Below the pieces are notes generated by a model that was not told the origin of the DNA, ran no database searches, and worked only from the letters and a program-made list of their open reading frames with translations. The position numbers were made by a program, and so were the translations under genes. Source: JAKANT01 sp035502095 (GTDB lineage: Bacteria > Pseudomonadota > Gammaproteobacteria > Burkholderiales > Burkholderiaceae_F). Taken from it: a DNA stretch of 54,215 nt. Below, piece after piece: positions 25,951-34,824 of this stretch; the stretch's first letter is position 1, and each line of letters opens with the position of its first letter. The DNA lies in the NCBI GenBank assembly GCA_035502095.1, contig DATJUX010000005.1:1-54215 (forward strand), written 5' to 3'.

Positions 25951-27456
25951 TCATCGGGGCAGCCACCAGTCGGTGCGTGCGCCGAGATGCATGTGCAGCG
26001 TCTTCGTTTCGGTGTAGTCCTCGCTCGCGAAACGGCCCAGCTCCCGCCCGATGCCGCTCTCGCGAAAGCCGCCGAAGGGCAGCTCCGCGTGACCGGCGAG
26101 AAACGTGTTGATCCACACCGTGCCAGCCTTGATGCGCCGCGCCGCCGTCATGCAGGTGCCGATGTCCTTGCTCCAGACCGCGGCGGACAGGCCGTACAGC
26201 GTGCCGTTCGCGAGTGCCACGGCCGCGTCGAGCGAGTCGAACGTCAGCATCGCCAGCACAGGACCGAAGACTTCTTCCTTTGCGATCGCCATCCCGGGTG
26301 CGACGCCGGTGACGACGGTCGGCTCGACGAACATGCCGCGGCCGCCGAGGCGCGCGCCGCCGAGCGCGATCTGGGCGCCGGCCTTCTGCGCGGCGGCGAT
26401 GTGGCCGAGGATCGTCGCGAGCTGCTTGTCGGTCGTGATCGCGCCGACCTTGACCGTGGCATCGAGCGGGTCGCCGACCCGAACCTGGCGCGAGCGCTCG
26501 ACGACGGCAGCCGCGAACTCGCGCGCGATCGATTCGTGCACGAGCAGGCGGCTGCCGCTGTTGCAGCACTGGCCGGCGTTGAAGTAGACGCCGAACACTG
26601 CCGCATCGAGGGCCGCGTCCCAGTCGCAGTCCGGAAACACGATCTGCGGATTCTTGCCGCCGAGTTCCATCGACACCTTCTTCAGCGTCTGCGCAGCCTT
26701 GGCGACGGCAGCCTTGCCGACCGCGGTGGAACCGGTGAAGGACAGCATGTCGACATCGGGGTGCGAGACGAGCAGGTCGCCGATGTCATGCCCCCGGCCC
26801 ACCACGATATTGACGACGCCGTCCGGACATCCGGCCGCGAGCAGGATCTCGCCCAGCATCAGCGTCGTCGCCGACGTCACCTCCGAAGGCTTGACCACGG
26901 TGGTGCAGCCAGCGGCAAGTGCGAACGGCAGTTTCTGGCTGACGATGAGCAGCGGGAAGTTCCAGGGCGTGATGATGCTCACCACGCCGATCGGTTCGCG
27001 CAGCGTGATGCCGAGCGTGCTTTCCCCGAGCGTGTTGTAGCTGTCGCCGTGCAAACCGCGCGCGAGCGTGGCCGCGTAGTGCCACAGATCGGCGGCGGCT
27101 TCGATCTCGCCCACCGACTGCGCGAGGGGCTTGCCCGTTTCGAGAGTCTCGAGCAGCGCCAGCTCATCCTTGCGGGCGAGGATGCCTTCGGCAACGCGAC
27201 GCAGGACGGCTGCACGTTCCGCGCCCTTCATGCGCGGCCAGGGGCCGGCGTCGAAGGCGCGGCGGGCGGCGGCGATCGCGCGCTGCGCATCGGTCGTGTG
27301 GGCGAGCGCGTAGACCGCCACCAGCGTGTCGTGCGCGGGCGAGTTCCGTTCGAGCGTCCTGCCGTCGGCGGCATCGGTCCACCGGCCGTCGATGAGCAGC
27401 CGGCCACGGTACGGAGGCCGGCGCAGAACGTCGTCGGAAGTGAGCGAAGGCGTCAT
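25951..27456 (-). CDS. Aldehyde dehydrogenase family protein
   Basis: This NAD(P)-dependent aldehyde dehydrogenase has 501 residues. It has TPWNFPLLIVSQKLP, FTGSTAVGK, MELGGKNPQIVF with the general base and GQCCNSGSR with the catalytic cysteine (Cys297/298 pair). The class resembles betaine/aromatic aldehyde dehydrogenases, but the substrate is unknown. It is the last gene of the afr-CoA transferase-enoyl-CoA hydratase group, 19 bases after the hydratase stop. ATG 27456 is preferred to longer upstream starts, which would overlap the hydratase. Confidence 0.87.
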   Translation of the reverse strand: MTPSLTSDDVLRRPPYRGRLLIDGRWTDAADGRTLERNSPAHDTLVAVYALAHTTDAQRAIAAARRAFDAGPWPRMKGAERAAVLRRVAEGILARKDELALLETLETGKPLAQSVGEIEAAADLWHYAATLARGLHGDSYNTLGESTLGITLREPIGVVSIITPWNFPLLIVSQKLPFALAAGCTTVVKPSEVTSATTLMLGEILLAAGCPDGVVNIVVGRGHDIGDLLVSHPDVDMLSFTGSTAVGKAAVAKAAQTLKKVSMELGGKNPQIVFPDCDWDAALDAAVFGVYFNAGQCCNSGSRLLVHESIAREFAAAVVERSRQVRVGDPLDATVKVGAITTDKQLATILGHIAAAQKAGAQIALGGARLGGRGMFVEPTVVTGVAPGMAIAKEEVFGPVLAMLTFDSLDAAVALANGTLYGLSAAVWSKDIGTCMTAARRIKAGTVWINTFLAGHAELPFGGFRESGIGRELGRFASEDYTETKTLHMHLGARTDWWLPR

Positions 27457-27475
27457 CTCGGCGTCTCGATGAGGA

Positions 27476-28255
27476 TCAGCGCCCGACATAGGTCGGTGCG
27501 CGGCGGTCGCGGAAGCTGCGGATGCCTTCGGCGGCATCTTCGGTGGTCGCCGCGAGCGCGCCCGCCATTGCTTCCAGCGTGGCAGCGCGGTCCTCGCCGC
27601 TCGCCGCGTTCACGAGCTGCTTGGTGAGCTGCACCGACACCGGAGCCTTGGCCGCCAGTTCGTGCCCGAGCGACGCGGCGCCTGCGCGCAGGTCCGCGGG
27701 TGCAACGACCTGGTGCACGATTGCGCCGGCAAGCGCTTCGGCCGCCGTGATCCGGCGCCCGGTCAGCGCGAGGAACTTGGTCCGGCTGGCGCCGATCAAG
27801 GCGACCAGCCTCTGCGTTCCAGACCATCCGGGGCAGGTCGCGATCGACGCCTCGGGCAGCGCGAACTGCGCGGTGTCGACGGCGATGCGGATGTCGGCGG
27901 TGATCGCGAGTTCCAGGCCGCCGCCGAACGCGTGACCGTTGAGCGCCGCGATGACCGGTTGCCGCAGCCGCGCCCACTGGTCGAACACCTGGTGGCCGCG
28001 GCGCACCCAGCGGCGCCACATCTCGAGCGGCGCGAGCGCGGCCCACTCGTTGATGTCGGCGCCGACGCAGAAGGCCTTGTCGCCTTCGGCAGCGAGCACC
28101 ACCGCACGCACGGTCTCGTCGGCCTCCAGTTCGCGCGCACAACGCTCGAGCTGGTCGAGCATTGCCGGCGTCAGCGAGTTCAGCTTGGCGGGGCGCGCCA
28201 GCGTGACGGTCGCGACCTGGCCGTCGCGTTCGAGGCGAACCAGCGTATCAGACAT
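27476..28255 (-). CDS. Enoyl-CoA hydratase/isomerase family protein
   Basis: This crotonase-fold protein of 259 residues retains both catalytic glutamates of hydratases: Glu115 in GGGLELA and Glu135 in LPEASI. The oxyanion-hole segments CVGADINE and HAFGGG are intact. It would hydrate an enoyl-CoA or act as a hydrolase/lyase. Its start overlaps the CoA-transferase stop by 8 bases, so it probably acts on the CoA ester made by that enzyme. Confidence 0.87.
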   Translation of the reverse strand: MSDTLVRLERDGQVATVTLARPAKLNSLTPAMLDQLERCARELEADETVRAVVLAAEGDKAFCVGADINEWAALAPLEMWRRWVRRGHQVFDQWARLRQPVIAALNGHAFGGGLELAITADIRIAVDTAQFALPEASIATCPGWSGTQRLVALIGASRTKFLALTGRRITAAEALAGAIVHQVVAPADLRAGAASLGHELAAKAPVSVQLTKQLVNAASGEDRAATLEAMAGALAATTEDAAEGIRSFRDRRAPTYVGR

Positions 28256-29840
28256 GGCGGGTTTCCGGCTTCAACTGCAGGCCGAACGGCTCGGCGCGGA
28301 ACAGCGCGGCGTCCATCACGCGCAGGTTCGGGCCGACGCGCAGCGGCACCTCGGATTGCCCGAGGACGTCGCGCTCCAGGTCGATCCCGGGCGCGATCTC
28401 GCGCACCACGAGGCCGTCGGATTCCAATCCGATGACACAGCGCTCGGTGACGTAGGTCGCCTGCTGCCCGCGTTCGCGCGCGACGCGTCCGCTGAAGGTG
28501 ATGTGTTCGGCGCTCTTGACGAACTTGCGACTGCGGCCCTCCTTGACGATCCTGAGGCGGCCGTCGCCGACCTGCAGTTCGGCGCCGGCGGTGAAGAAGC
28601 CCGCGAACACCATGCGGCGCGCATGCGCGGTGATGTCGACGAACCCGCCGCAGCCCGCGGTGAGGTAGGGCCGCGCTCCAAGCTTCGAGACGTTGACGCT
28701 GCCGGCGGCGTCGACCTGCATGAACGACAGCAGCGTGCAGTCGAAGCCGCCGCCCTGGAAATACGTGAACTGGTTGGGCGACGGCACGATCGCATCCGCG
28801 TTGGCCGCGCAGCCGAAAGCAAAACCCAGGAGCGGCATCCCGCCCACGGCGCCCTGTTCGATCGCCCACGTCACTTCGCCGTGCACCCCTTCCTCGAGCA
28901 GGATGCGCGGCACGTTCGCCGCGATGCCGAAGCCCAGGTTGACCGCCCAGCCGTGCGCGAGCTCGGCCGCCGCGCGGCGTGCGATCACCTTCTCGGGGCC
29001 CCACGGCTGCAGCTCGAAGTGGCCGAGTGGTTCGATGATCTCGCCGCTGATCGCCGGGTCATAGGCGACCTGCGTCGTCTGCAGCTGCTGCGGATCGATC
29101 ACGATGTAGTCGACCAGGTTGCCCGGCACGTGGACGTCGTGCGGACGCAGGCTGCCTGCCTTGACGACCCGCTTGACCTGCGCGATCACGATGCCGCCGA
29201 GATTGCGCGCCGCCAGGGCCTGGTCGAGTCCGCCGAGCAGGGCGCCCTCGTGCTCGTAGGTGAGATTGCCGCGCTCGTCGGCGGTGGTGGCGCGGATGAT
29301 CGCGACGCGCGGCGCGATGGCAGGGAAATAGAGCCACTCCTGGCCGTCGAAGCGCTCCTTGCGCACCACCGGCTGCGACGCGGCGAGCGCGTTCATCGCG
29401 CATCCCTGCAGCTCGGGGTCGACGAAGGTGCCGAGACCGACCTTCGTCAACACGCCCGGACGCCGCGCGGCGGCATCGCGGTGCATATCGAACAGCACGC
29501 CGCTCGGAATGTTGTAGGCCGCGACCTGGTTGTCGACGATCATGCGCCAGATCGCCGGCATGGGCAGCGACGACGGACCGCTGGGATACGAGCCGGCGAG
29601 CACGCGCGCGAGCAGCCCGGGCTTGGCGATGTGATCGATGCCCTTGATGCCGTACATGTCGCCGGCGGCGATCGGGTGCAGCGTGGTGAGGTTGCGCGGC
29701 TTGCCTTCGGCGTCGAAGCGTTCGCCGATCGCGCGCAGCACGAGGTCCGGGCAGCCGAGGCCGCTCGACGAGCTGACGCTGACGACGTCGCCGTCGCGGA
29801 TCAGAGCCGCCGCGGCTGGAGCGGAGATGACCTTTTGCAT
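28248..29840 (-). CDS. Acyl-CoA:carboxylate CoA-transferase, family I (fused alpha-beta)
   Basis: This 530-residue family I CoA-transferase has both halves in one chain, as in propionate/acetate CoA-transferases (YdiF type). The catalytic Glu328 lies in WAIEQGAVGGMP, and GLGCPDLVLRAIGERF and GNLTYEHEGALLGG are family features. It moves CoA between acids by a glutamyl-CoA intermediate. Finding it between a sugar-type oxidoreductase and an enoyl-CoA hydratase suggests a pathway that activates a sugar-derived acid. ATG 29840 is 13 bases after the upstream stop. Confidence 0.87.
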   Translation of the reverse strand: MQKVISAPAAAALIRDGDVVSVSSSSGLGCPDLVLRAIGERFDAEGKPRNLTTLHPIAAGDMYGIKGIDHIAKPGLLARVLAGSYPSGPSSLPMPAIWRMIVDNQVAAYNIPSGVLFDMHRDAAARRPGVLTKVGLGTFVDPELQGCAMNALAASQPVVRKERFDGQEWLYFPAIAPRVAIIRATTADERGNLTYEHEGALLGGLDQALAARNLGGIVIAQVKRVVKAGSLRPHDVHVPGNLVDYIVIDPQQLQTTQVAYDPAISGEIIEPLGHFELQPWGPEKVIARRAAAELAHGWAVNLGFGIAANVPRILLEEGVHGEVTWAIEQGAVGGMPLLGFAFGCAANADAIVPSPNQFTYFQGGGFDCTLLSFMQVDAAGSVNVSKLGARPYLTAGCGGFVDITAHARRMVFAGFFTAGAELQVGDGRLRIVKEGRSRKFVKSAEHITFSGRVARERGQQATYVTERCVIGLESDGLVVREIAPGIDLERDVLGQSEVPLRVGPNLRVMDAALFRAEPFGLQLKPETRHV

Positions 29841-29853
29841 GAGCGGTCCGGGA

Positions 29854-30870
29854 TCAGAGGCTAACCGGCGCGATGGGTACCGCGCGCCCGGTGCGGCACG
29901 CTTCGGCGACCGCGAGTGCGGTCGCGAGCGACCGCACGCCGTCCTCATCGGTGGCTGCGGGTGCGCCGTCGCCGCGCATGGCCGCGCAGAACGCCGCGAC
30001 CGAACGCACATAGAGGTTCTCGGGTTCGACCGCGATCGCCTGCTCGCCGCTCGCCGTCCGCAGCACGACCTCGCCGACCGGCTGCTGCGTCATGACATTG
30101 CGACCGATGATCGAGCCGGCCTCGCCGTGGAACTCGATGCCCGTGCCGGCGTGCCTGACCGTGAACGCGTCGTGCAGTTGCGCGAGCACGCCGTTGTCGA
30201 AACGCAGCACCGCCATCACGCCGTCCTCGAGGCCGTTGCGGGCCAGCGGCGATGCCTGCTTGAATCCGACCGCCTCGACGGGCTCCGCCCCGAGGGCGAA
30301 GCGCAGGGTGTCCGCGTCGTGCACCGTGATGTCGAGGATGACGCCGCCGCCGGCTTGCGGCCGGTCGATGCGCCAGCCCTGCAGGCTGACCGGCAGGTAC
30401 ACCGCGTGAAACACGCGCGCATAAAGCGGCGTGCCGATCGCGCCGGCGGCGATCAGGTCGCGCATCTTGCGGTGCGTGGCGGCATTGCGCAGATGATGAT
30501 TCGTCGCCATCACGACGCCGGCGGCGCGACAGGCGCGCACCATGTCGACCGCGTCTTCGACACTCAGCGCGAGCGGCTTCTCGCACAGCACGTGCTTGCT
30601 GGCGCGTGCCGCGGCGAGCGTCTGCTCGCGGTGCAACTCGTTGGTCGTGCTGATGTAGACCGCGTCCACCGCGGGGTCGGCGAGCAGCGCAGCGACCGAG
30701 GCGTAGCCCGCGCGGATGCCGTTCGCGGCGGCGTAGGAGCGGGCGCGGTCGGCGCTCGTGCTCGCCACGGCAACGACGTCGTTGCCGGCCTGCGCGCGGA
30801 TGGCATCGATCATGTGCTCGCGCGCGATGTTGCTCGCGCCGATCAGGCCCCAACCGAAGGTTCGACTCAT
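29854..30870 (-). CDS. afr: Gfo/Idh/MocA oxidoreductase, 1,5-anhydro-D-fructose reductase-like
   Basis: This NAD(P)-dependent dehydrogenase of 338 residues closely resembles Sinorhizobium/Ensifer AFR as I recall it: WGLIGASNIARE, STTNELHREQTLAA, HVLCEKPLAL with the catalytic lysine, TNHHLRNAATHR, GGGVILDITVHDADTLRF and GRNVMTQ. That enzyme reduces 1,5-anhydro-D-fructose to 1,5-anhydro-D-mannitol. It is first in a four-gene operon with a LacI-controlled promoter; the true substrate here may differ. Confidence 0.85.
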   Translation of the reverse strand: MSRTFGWGLIGASNIAREHMIDAIRAQAGNDVVAVASTSADRARSYAAANGIRAGYASVAALLADPAVDAVYISTTNELHREQTLAAARASKHVLCEKPLALSVEDAVDMVRACRAAGVVMATNHHLRNAATHRKMRDLIAAGAIGTPLYARVFHAVYLPVSLQGWRIDRPQAGGGVILDITVHDADTLRFALGAEPVEAVGFKQASPLARNGLEDGVMAVLRFDNGVLAQLHDAFTVRHAGTGIEFHGEAGSIIGRNVMTQQPVGEVVLRTASGEQAIAVEPENLYVRSVAAFCAAMRGDGAPAATDEDGVRSLATALAVAEACRTGRAVPIAPVSL

Positions 30871-30911
30871 CTGTGACTCAAACGGGATTGACTGGAATGC
30901 AACGCGGCGCC

Positions 30912-30940
30912 ATTATTGGAACGTTCCAAATTCTTGTCAA
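30912..30940 (-). promoter_or_regulatory. Sigma70-like promoter of the afr operon
   Basis: On the minus strand TTGACA (30940-30935) and AATAAT (30917-30912) are separated by exactly 17 bases, about 40 bases upstream of the afr ATG. The palindrome at 30916-30929 fills the spacer and touches the -10, the classic position for a repressor. Confidence 0.65.
30916..30929. promoter_or_regulatory. LacI-family operator
   Basis: TTGGAACGTTCCAA is a perfect 14-bp palindrome with a central CpG, the form preferred by LacI-family repressors. It lies in the gap between a LacI-family gene and the divergent afr operon and overlaps the afr promoter. Repression of afr and autoregulation of lacI are inferred. 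Confidence 0.7.
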
Positions 30941-30997
30941 GCACCGATCGATACGCTGCGCCGGACCCGGACTCACGCAACCAGGGGGTGGCCTGTC

Positions 30998-32017
30998 ATG
31001 GCAAGAACTGCTCCGAACCGCGCCCGTCCGGCGACGATCCTGGACGTCGCGCGTGCCGCCGACGTGTCGAAATCGACCGTGTCGCTGGTGTTGCAGGACA
31101 GTCCGCTGATCCGCGACGCCACGGCGGAGAAGGTGCGCGCCGCGGCGGCGCGGCTCGGTTACGTCTACAACCGGCGTGCGGCCGAATTGCGGCGCCAGTC
31201 GAGCAACACCATCGCCGTCGTCATCAACGACCTGACCAACCCGTTCTTCACCGAAGTGCTGGTCGGGATCGAGCGCAAGCTGCTCGAGGCGGGCTATATC
31301 ACCTTGATGGCGCACACCGGCGAAGACCTCGATCTGCAGGCGCGCGTGCTGCGCTCGATGCGCGAACACCATGCGGCAGGCATCATGCTTTGCCCGGTGT
31401 TCGGAACGTCGCCGCAGCTGTTGAAGGAAGTGCACGCGTGGGGGATTCCCCTGCTGGTATTGGTCCGAGCGCTGGGCAAAGGCAGCTACGACTACGCGGG
31501 CTCGCGCAACGAGCGCGGCATGCGGCTCGCCACGGAGCACTTGTTGGGACTTGGCCATCGTCGCGTGGGCTTTCTCGGCGGGCAGACCGGTGCCGTGTTC
31601 GACGACCGCCTGCGCGGGTACCGGCGTGCGCTCAAGGCTCACGGGGTGGCGTACGACGAGGCACTGGTCCGGCGTGCCAAGCCCGACCGCGAGGGCGGAT
31701 ATCAGGCGATGCGCGAGCTCCTGGCCGCGCATCCCGCGACCCCCGCCGCGGTCTGCTACAACGATATCGTGGCGTTCGGTGCGCTGGCTGCACTGGGAGA
31801 ACTCGGGATCGCCGCGGGACGCGATTTCGCGATCGTCGGTTTCGACGGCGTGCGCGATGCGGCACACTCGAACCCGCCGCTGAGCACGGTCGACATACGT
31901 CCGGGCGAGCTCGGGGTGGCGGCGGCCGGGCTGATGCTCGAGCGCCTGCAACGCCCGAAGAGTGCGAGCTTGCGTTACGTCGCCGAGCCGACGCTGTTGC
32001 TGAGACAATCGGGATGA
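30998..32017 (+). CDS. LacI family transcriptional regulator
   Basis: This 339-residue LacI-family repressor has the helix-turn-helix ATILDVARAADVSKSTVSLVL, the hinge helix RRAAELRRQSSNTIAVV and a periplasmic-binding-protein-like effector domain (GLGHRRVGFLGG, VCYNDIVAFGAL, VGFDGV). It is divergent from the afr operon and its stop overlaps the AGE epimerase start (ATGA), so it likely regulates both directions. Its effector is probably a sugar handled by these enzymes. The ATG at 30998 is used because the HTH follows directly. Confidence 0.9.
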   Translation: MARTAPNRARPATILDVARAADVSKSTVSLVLQDSPLIRDATAEKVRAAAARLGYVYNRRAAELRRQSSNTIAVVINDLTNPFFTEVLVGIERKLLEAGYITLMAHTGEDLDLQARVLRSMREHHAAGIMLCPVFGTSPQLLKEVHAWGIPLLVLVRALGKGSYDYAGSRNERGMRLATEHLLGLGHRRVGFLGGQTGAVFDDRLRGYRRALKAHGVAYDEALVRRAKPDREGGYQAMRELLAAHPATPAAVCYNDIVAFGALAALGELGIAAGRDFAIVGFDGVRDAAHSNPPLSTVDIRPGELGVAAAGLMLERLQRPKSASLRYVAEPTLLLRQSG

Positions 32018-33243
32018 CCAGTCGGATGAACGCTGCCGATTTTCAAGACGCCGACTTCATCGCCGCCCACGTCGAGAGGACGCTCGCCTTCTACTATCCG
32101 CGCGCGATCGATCCCATCGGGGGCCACTACCAGTTCCTCCTCGACGACGGCACGGTCTACGACCCGCACACCCGCCACCTGGTGAGTTCGACCCGGTATG
32201 TCTTCGTCTGGGCGAACGCGTGGCGGCGCTTCGGCCTCCTGCACTACCGGCGCGAGTTGGAGCGAGCGCTGGACTTCCTGCGCCGTGCGCATCGTGATCC
32301 GCAGGGCGGCGGCTACGCGTGGCTTCTGTCATGGCGCGCTGGCCGCGTCGACCAGGTCCTCGATCCAGCCAACCACTGCTATGGCCTCGCGTTCGTGCTG
32401 CTTGCCTACGCACATGGCCTGCGCGCCGGAGTCGCCGACTGCAGGGCCTGGCTGCAGGAAACGTGGGACCTGATGGAGCGCCGGTTCTGGGAGCCTGCGC
32501 GCGACCTGTACGCCGACGAGGCCGATGCGACCTGGAACGTGAGCCCTTATCGCGGCCAGAACGCCAACATGCATTCTTGCGAGGCGTTGATCGCAGCGTT
32601 CGAGGCGACCGGGGACGAGCGTTTTCTCGATCGGGCCACAACGGTTGCCCGGTCGATCACCGAGCGGCAGGCTGCCCTGGCGGGTGGCCTGATCTGGGAG
32701 CACTACCGCGAGGACTGGTCCGTCGACTGGGACTACAACCGCAACGACCGCACGAACATCTTCCGGCCTTGGGGGTTCCAGCCGGGACACCTCACCGAGT
32801 GGGCCAAGCTGCTGGTGCTTCTGGACCGGCACCGCCAGCAACCTGGCCGGACCGAACGTGCCGCGTTTCTCTTCGACATCGCGCTCGATACCGCCTGGGA
32901 CGCGCAGCACGGCGGCATCGCCTATGGCTTCGCGCCGGATCGCAGCATCTGCGACGGCGACAAGTATCACTGGGTGCAGGCCGAGAGCCTCGCGGCGGCG
33001 GCGCTGCTGGGCGAGGCGACCGGCGACGCGAAATACTGGAATTGGTACACGCGCTTGTGGGAATACTGCTGGCGGCACTTCGTCGATCACCAGCATGGCG
33101 CGTGGTTCCGCATCCTCGGGCCGGACAATCGCAAGATCACCAACGAGAAGAGTCCCGCGGGGAAGGTCGACTATCACGACATGGGCGCCTGCTACGACAT
33201 CATCGACGTGCTGCGACGTCGCGCCGGCACCCTCCGGAAATAG
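32014..33243 (+). CDS. AGE family epimerase/isomerase (mannose isomerase-like)
   Basis: This (alpha/alpha)6-barrel of the N-acylglucosamine 2-epimerase family has 409 residues. Candidate catalytic histidines are His259 (QPGHLTEW) and His388 (DYHDMGACYD); YHWVQAE and RTNIFRPWG are further family motifs. Members interconvert mannose/fructose/glucose or cellobiose-type sugars. Translational coupling to the LacI regulator ties it to the afr regulon. The exact substrate is not certain. Confidence 0.83.
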   Translation: MTSRMNAADFQDADFIAAHVERTLAFYYPRAIDPIGGHYQFLLDDGTVYDPHTRHLVSSTRYVFVWANAWRRFGLLHYRRELERALDFLRRAHRDPQGGGYAWLLSWRAGRVDQVLDPANHCYGLAFVLLAYAHGLRAGVADCRAWLQETWDLMERRFWEPARDLYADEADATWNVSPYRGQNANMHSCEALIAAFEATGDERFLDRATTVARSITERQAALAGGLIWEHYREDWSVDWDYNRNDRTNIFRPWGFQPGHLTEWAKLLVLLDRHRQQPGRTERAAFLFDIALDTAWDAQHGGIAYGFAPDRSICDGDKYHWVQAESLAAAALLGEATGDAKYWNWYTRLWEYCWRHFVDHQHGAWFRILGPDNRKITNEKSPAGKVDYHDMGACYDIIDVLRRRAGTLRK

Positions 33244-33261
33244 CCGCCCGCCCGATGAACT

Positions 33262-33357
33262 GGAAGAGTTTCGTCAGCCGGTGCTGCGGCCGGACTTCAA
33301 ATCCGGTAGAGGTTGCCAGCAATCTCTGGTGGGTTCGACTCCCATGCTCTTCCGCCA
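33262..33357 (+). tRNA. selC: tRNA-Sec (UCA anticodon)
   Basis: This 96-base tRNA has an 8-bp acceptor stem (GGAAGAGT with GCTCTTCC, one wobble pair), anticodon stem CCGGA/TCCGG with loop CTTCAAA giving anticodon TCA at 33297-33299, a long variable arm, T-loop TTCGACT and encoded GCCA at the 3' end. All are hallmarks of bacterial selenocysteine tRNA and close to E. coli selC. It begins 18 bases after the epimerase gene. The genome is expected to encode SelA, SelB and at least one selenoprotein elsewhere. Confidence 0.95.
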
Positions 33358-33597
33358 CCACGCTTTGTCTTGCAAGTGCAGATGGGTGCGGATCAGTTCC
33401 CTCATCTCGTTGATTTGACCGCGCAATAGCGGAGAGCGATGGAAGGCACCGCGGCGCGTTGGAATTTGGAATGAGACCGCCGCTCTGCAAGCCTCGGCCA
33501 AGGTGCGCCAAGGCACTCCTCACGAAACCCTAACCACCGCGCTTGCCGACAGCCCCCAAGATGGCCACGCGTTTTGCGCAGACAAGAGGACCGCGCC

Positions 33598-34627
33598 ATG
33601 GACCACGGATCAGTCGAGCGCCACAGCCATTGCCGCCCTGCGAGCGCGGCTGCGCGGAGCGACGATCACACCGCCGGATCCTGGTTTCGATACCGCGCGG
33701 CGGGTCTGGAATGCAGCGATCGACCGGCGCCCGCTGGCAGTAGTAGTGTGCGCCGACGCCGAGGATGCCGCCCAGGCAGTGCGGATCGCGGCAGACAACG
33801 GAGTGCGGCTCACGGTCCGCGGCGGCGGCCATAACGTCGCCGGGCGTTGCATCACTGACGGAACGCTCCTGCTCGATGTCGCGCAACTGCGCGATGTCGC
33901 CGTCAATGCCGAAGCGCGCATCGCGACCGTGCAAGGCGGTGCCTTGTGGCGCGATGTCGACGCTGCAACAGGCAGGCTCGGCCTGGCGACAACCGGGGGT
34001 GTGATCTCGAGTACCGGCGTGGGCGGGCTGACGCTCGGTGGCGGCGTCGGTTGGCTGATGCGCAAGCACGGGCTGGCCAGCGACAATCTCGTCAGCGCCG
34101 GCGTCGTCCTCGCGGATGGTCGCTTCGTACGCGCTTCGCGTGAAACGTTTCCCGATCTGTTCTGGGGACTGCGCGGCGGAGGCGGCGGCCTGGCGGTGGT
34201 CACGGACTTCGAGTTCCGCCTGCATCCTTTGCGCGAAGTATTTGCGGGGCTCATCGTGCATCCGGCGGAGCACGCAAAGAACGTGCTGACCGCTTTTCGC
34301 GAATTCGCGCACGCCGCGCCCGACGAGTTCTGCGGGCTCGCCGCGCTCCTGAACGCGCCGCCGCTGCCATTCCTGGATCCGGCCTGGCACGGACGCCCGG
34401 TGATCGCGCTGGCCGTTTGCTGGGCAGGCGACGCGGAAGCCGGCGCCCGCGCCCTGCAGCCGCTGCAGAGCAGTGGCCGGTCCGTCGGTGAACACATCGG
34501 CTTGATGCCGTACACGCAGTGGCAGCAGATCCAGGATGCGAGTGCGCCGGCGGGACGATTCAACTACTGGAAGACGGCCAACTTCGCCGCGCTCGACGAC
34601 GCCGACAAAAGCACGCCAGACGAGTAG
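33598..34627 (+). pseudogene. Decayed FAD-binding oxidase gene (BBE-type), frameshifted start and missing C-terminus
   Basis: The frame encodes a PCMH-type FAD-binding domain: RRVWNAAIDRRPLAVV, VRGGGHNVAGR (flavin attachment loop with His), TTGGVISSTGVGGLTLGGGVGWL and FWGLRGGGGGLAVVT. Family members are about 460 residues and end in a BBE domain; here the frame stops after FNYWKTANFAALDDA plus a few unrelated residues, so roughly 90-100 residues are missing. No in-frame ATG begins the homologous part: ATG 33598-33600 is followed by one extra G before ACC ACG GAT, suggesting a +1 frameshift. GTG 33503 would be the only in-frame start. Confidence 0.6.
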
Positions 34628-34824
34628 ACAAGGGTCACCGAGATGATCGCGACGAGCAGCAGGCGGAGCGGTCGCAAGCCACTGCCGGGTTTCGTGCGCA
34701 GCAAGACAAACACGCTTGCAAGGACCAGGGGCGCCGCCACGGCCCCGACTTGTCTTGGCGGCGCCCGGGACGGCCATGAGGCGCGCTTTGTCGATTCGAT
34801 CTAGCCGAAGAGTTCCACACCGGC

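Noticed and set aside
30916..30929. The perfect palindrome as a transcription terminator
   Set aside because: It is a 7-bp stem without loop or T-run and lies between promoter elements, so an operator fits better.
33262..34824. selC as an attachment site of an integrated island
   Set aside because: No integrase gene and no second copy of the tRNA 3' end are visible; the following decay is better explained by deletion of ordinary genes.
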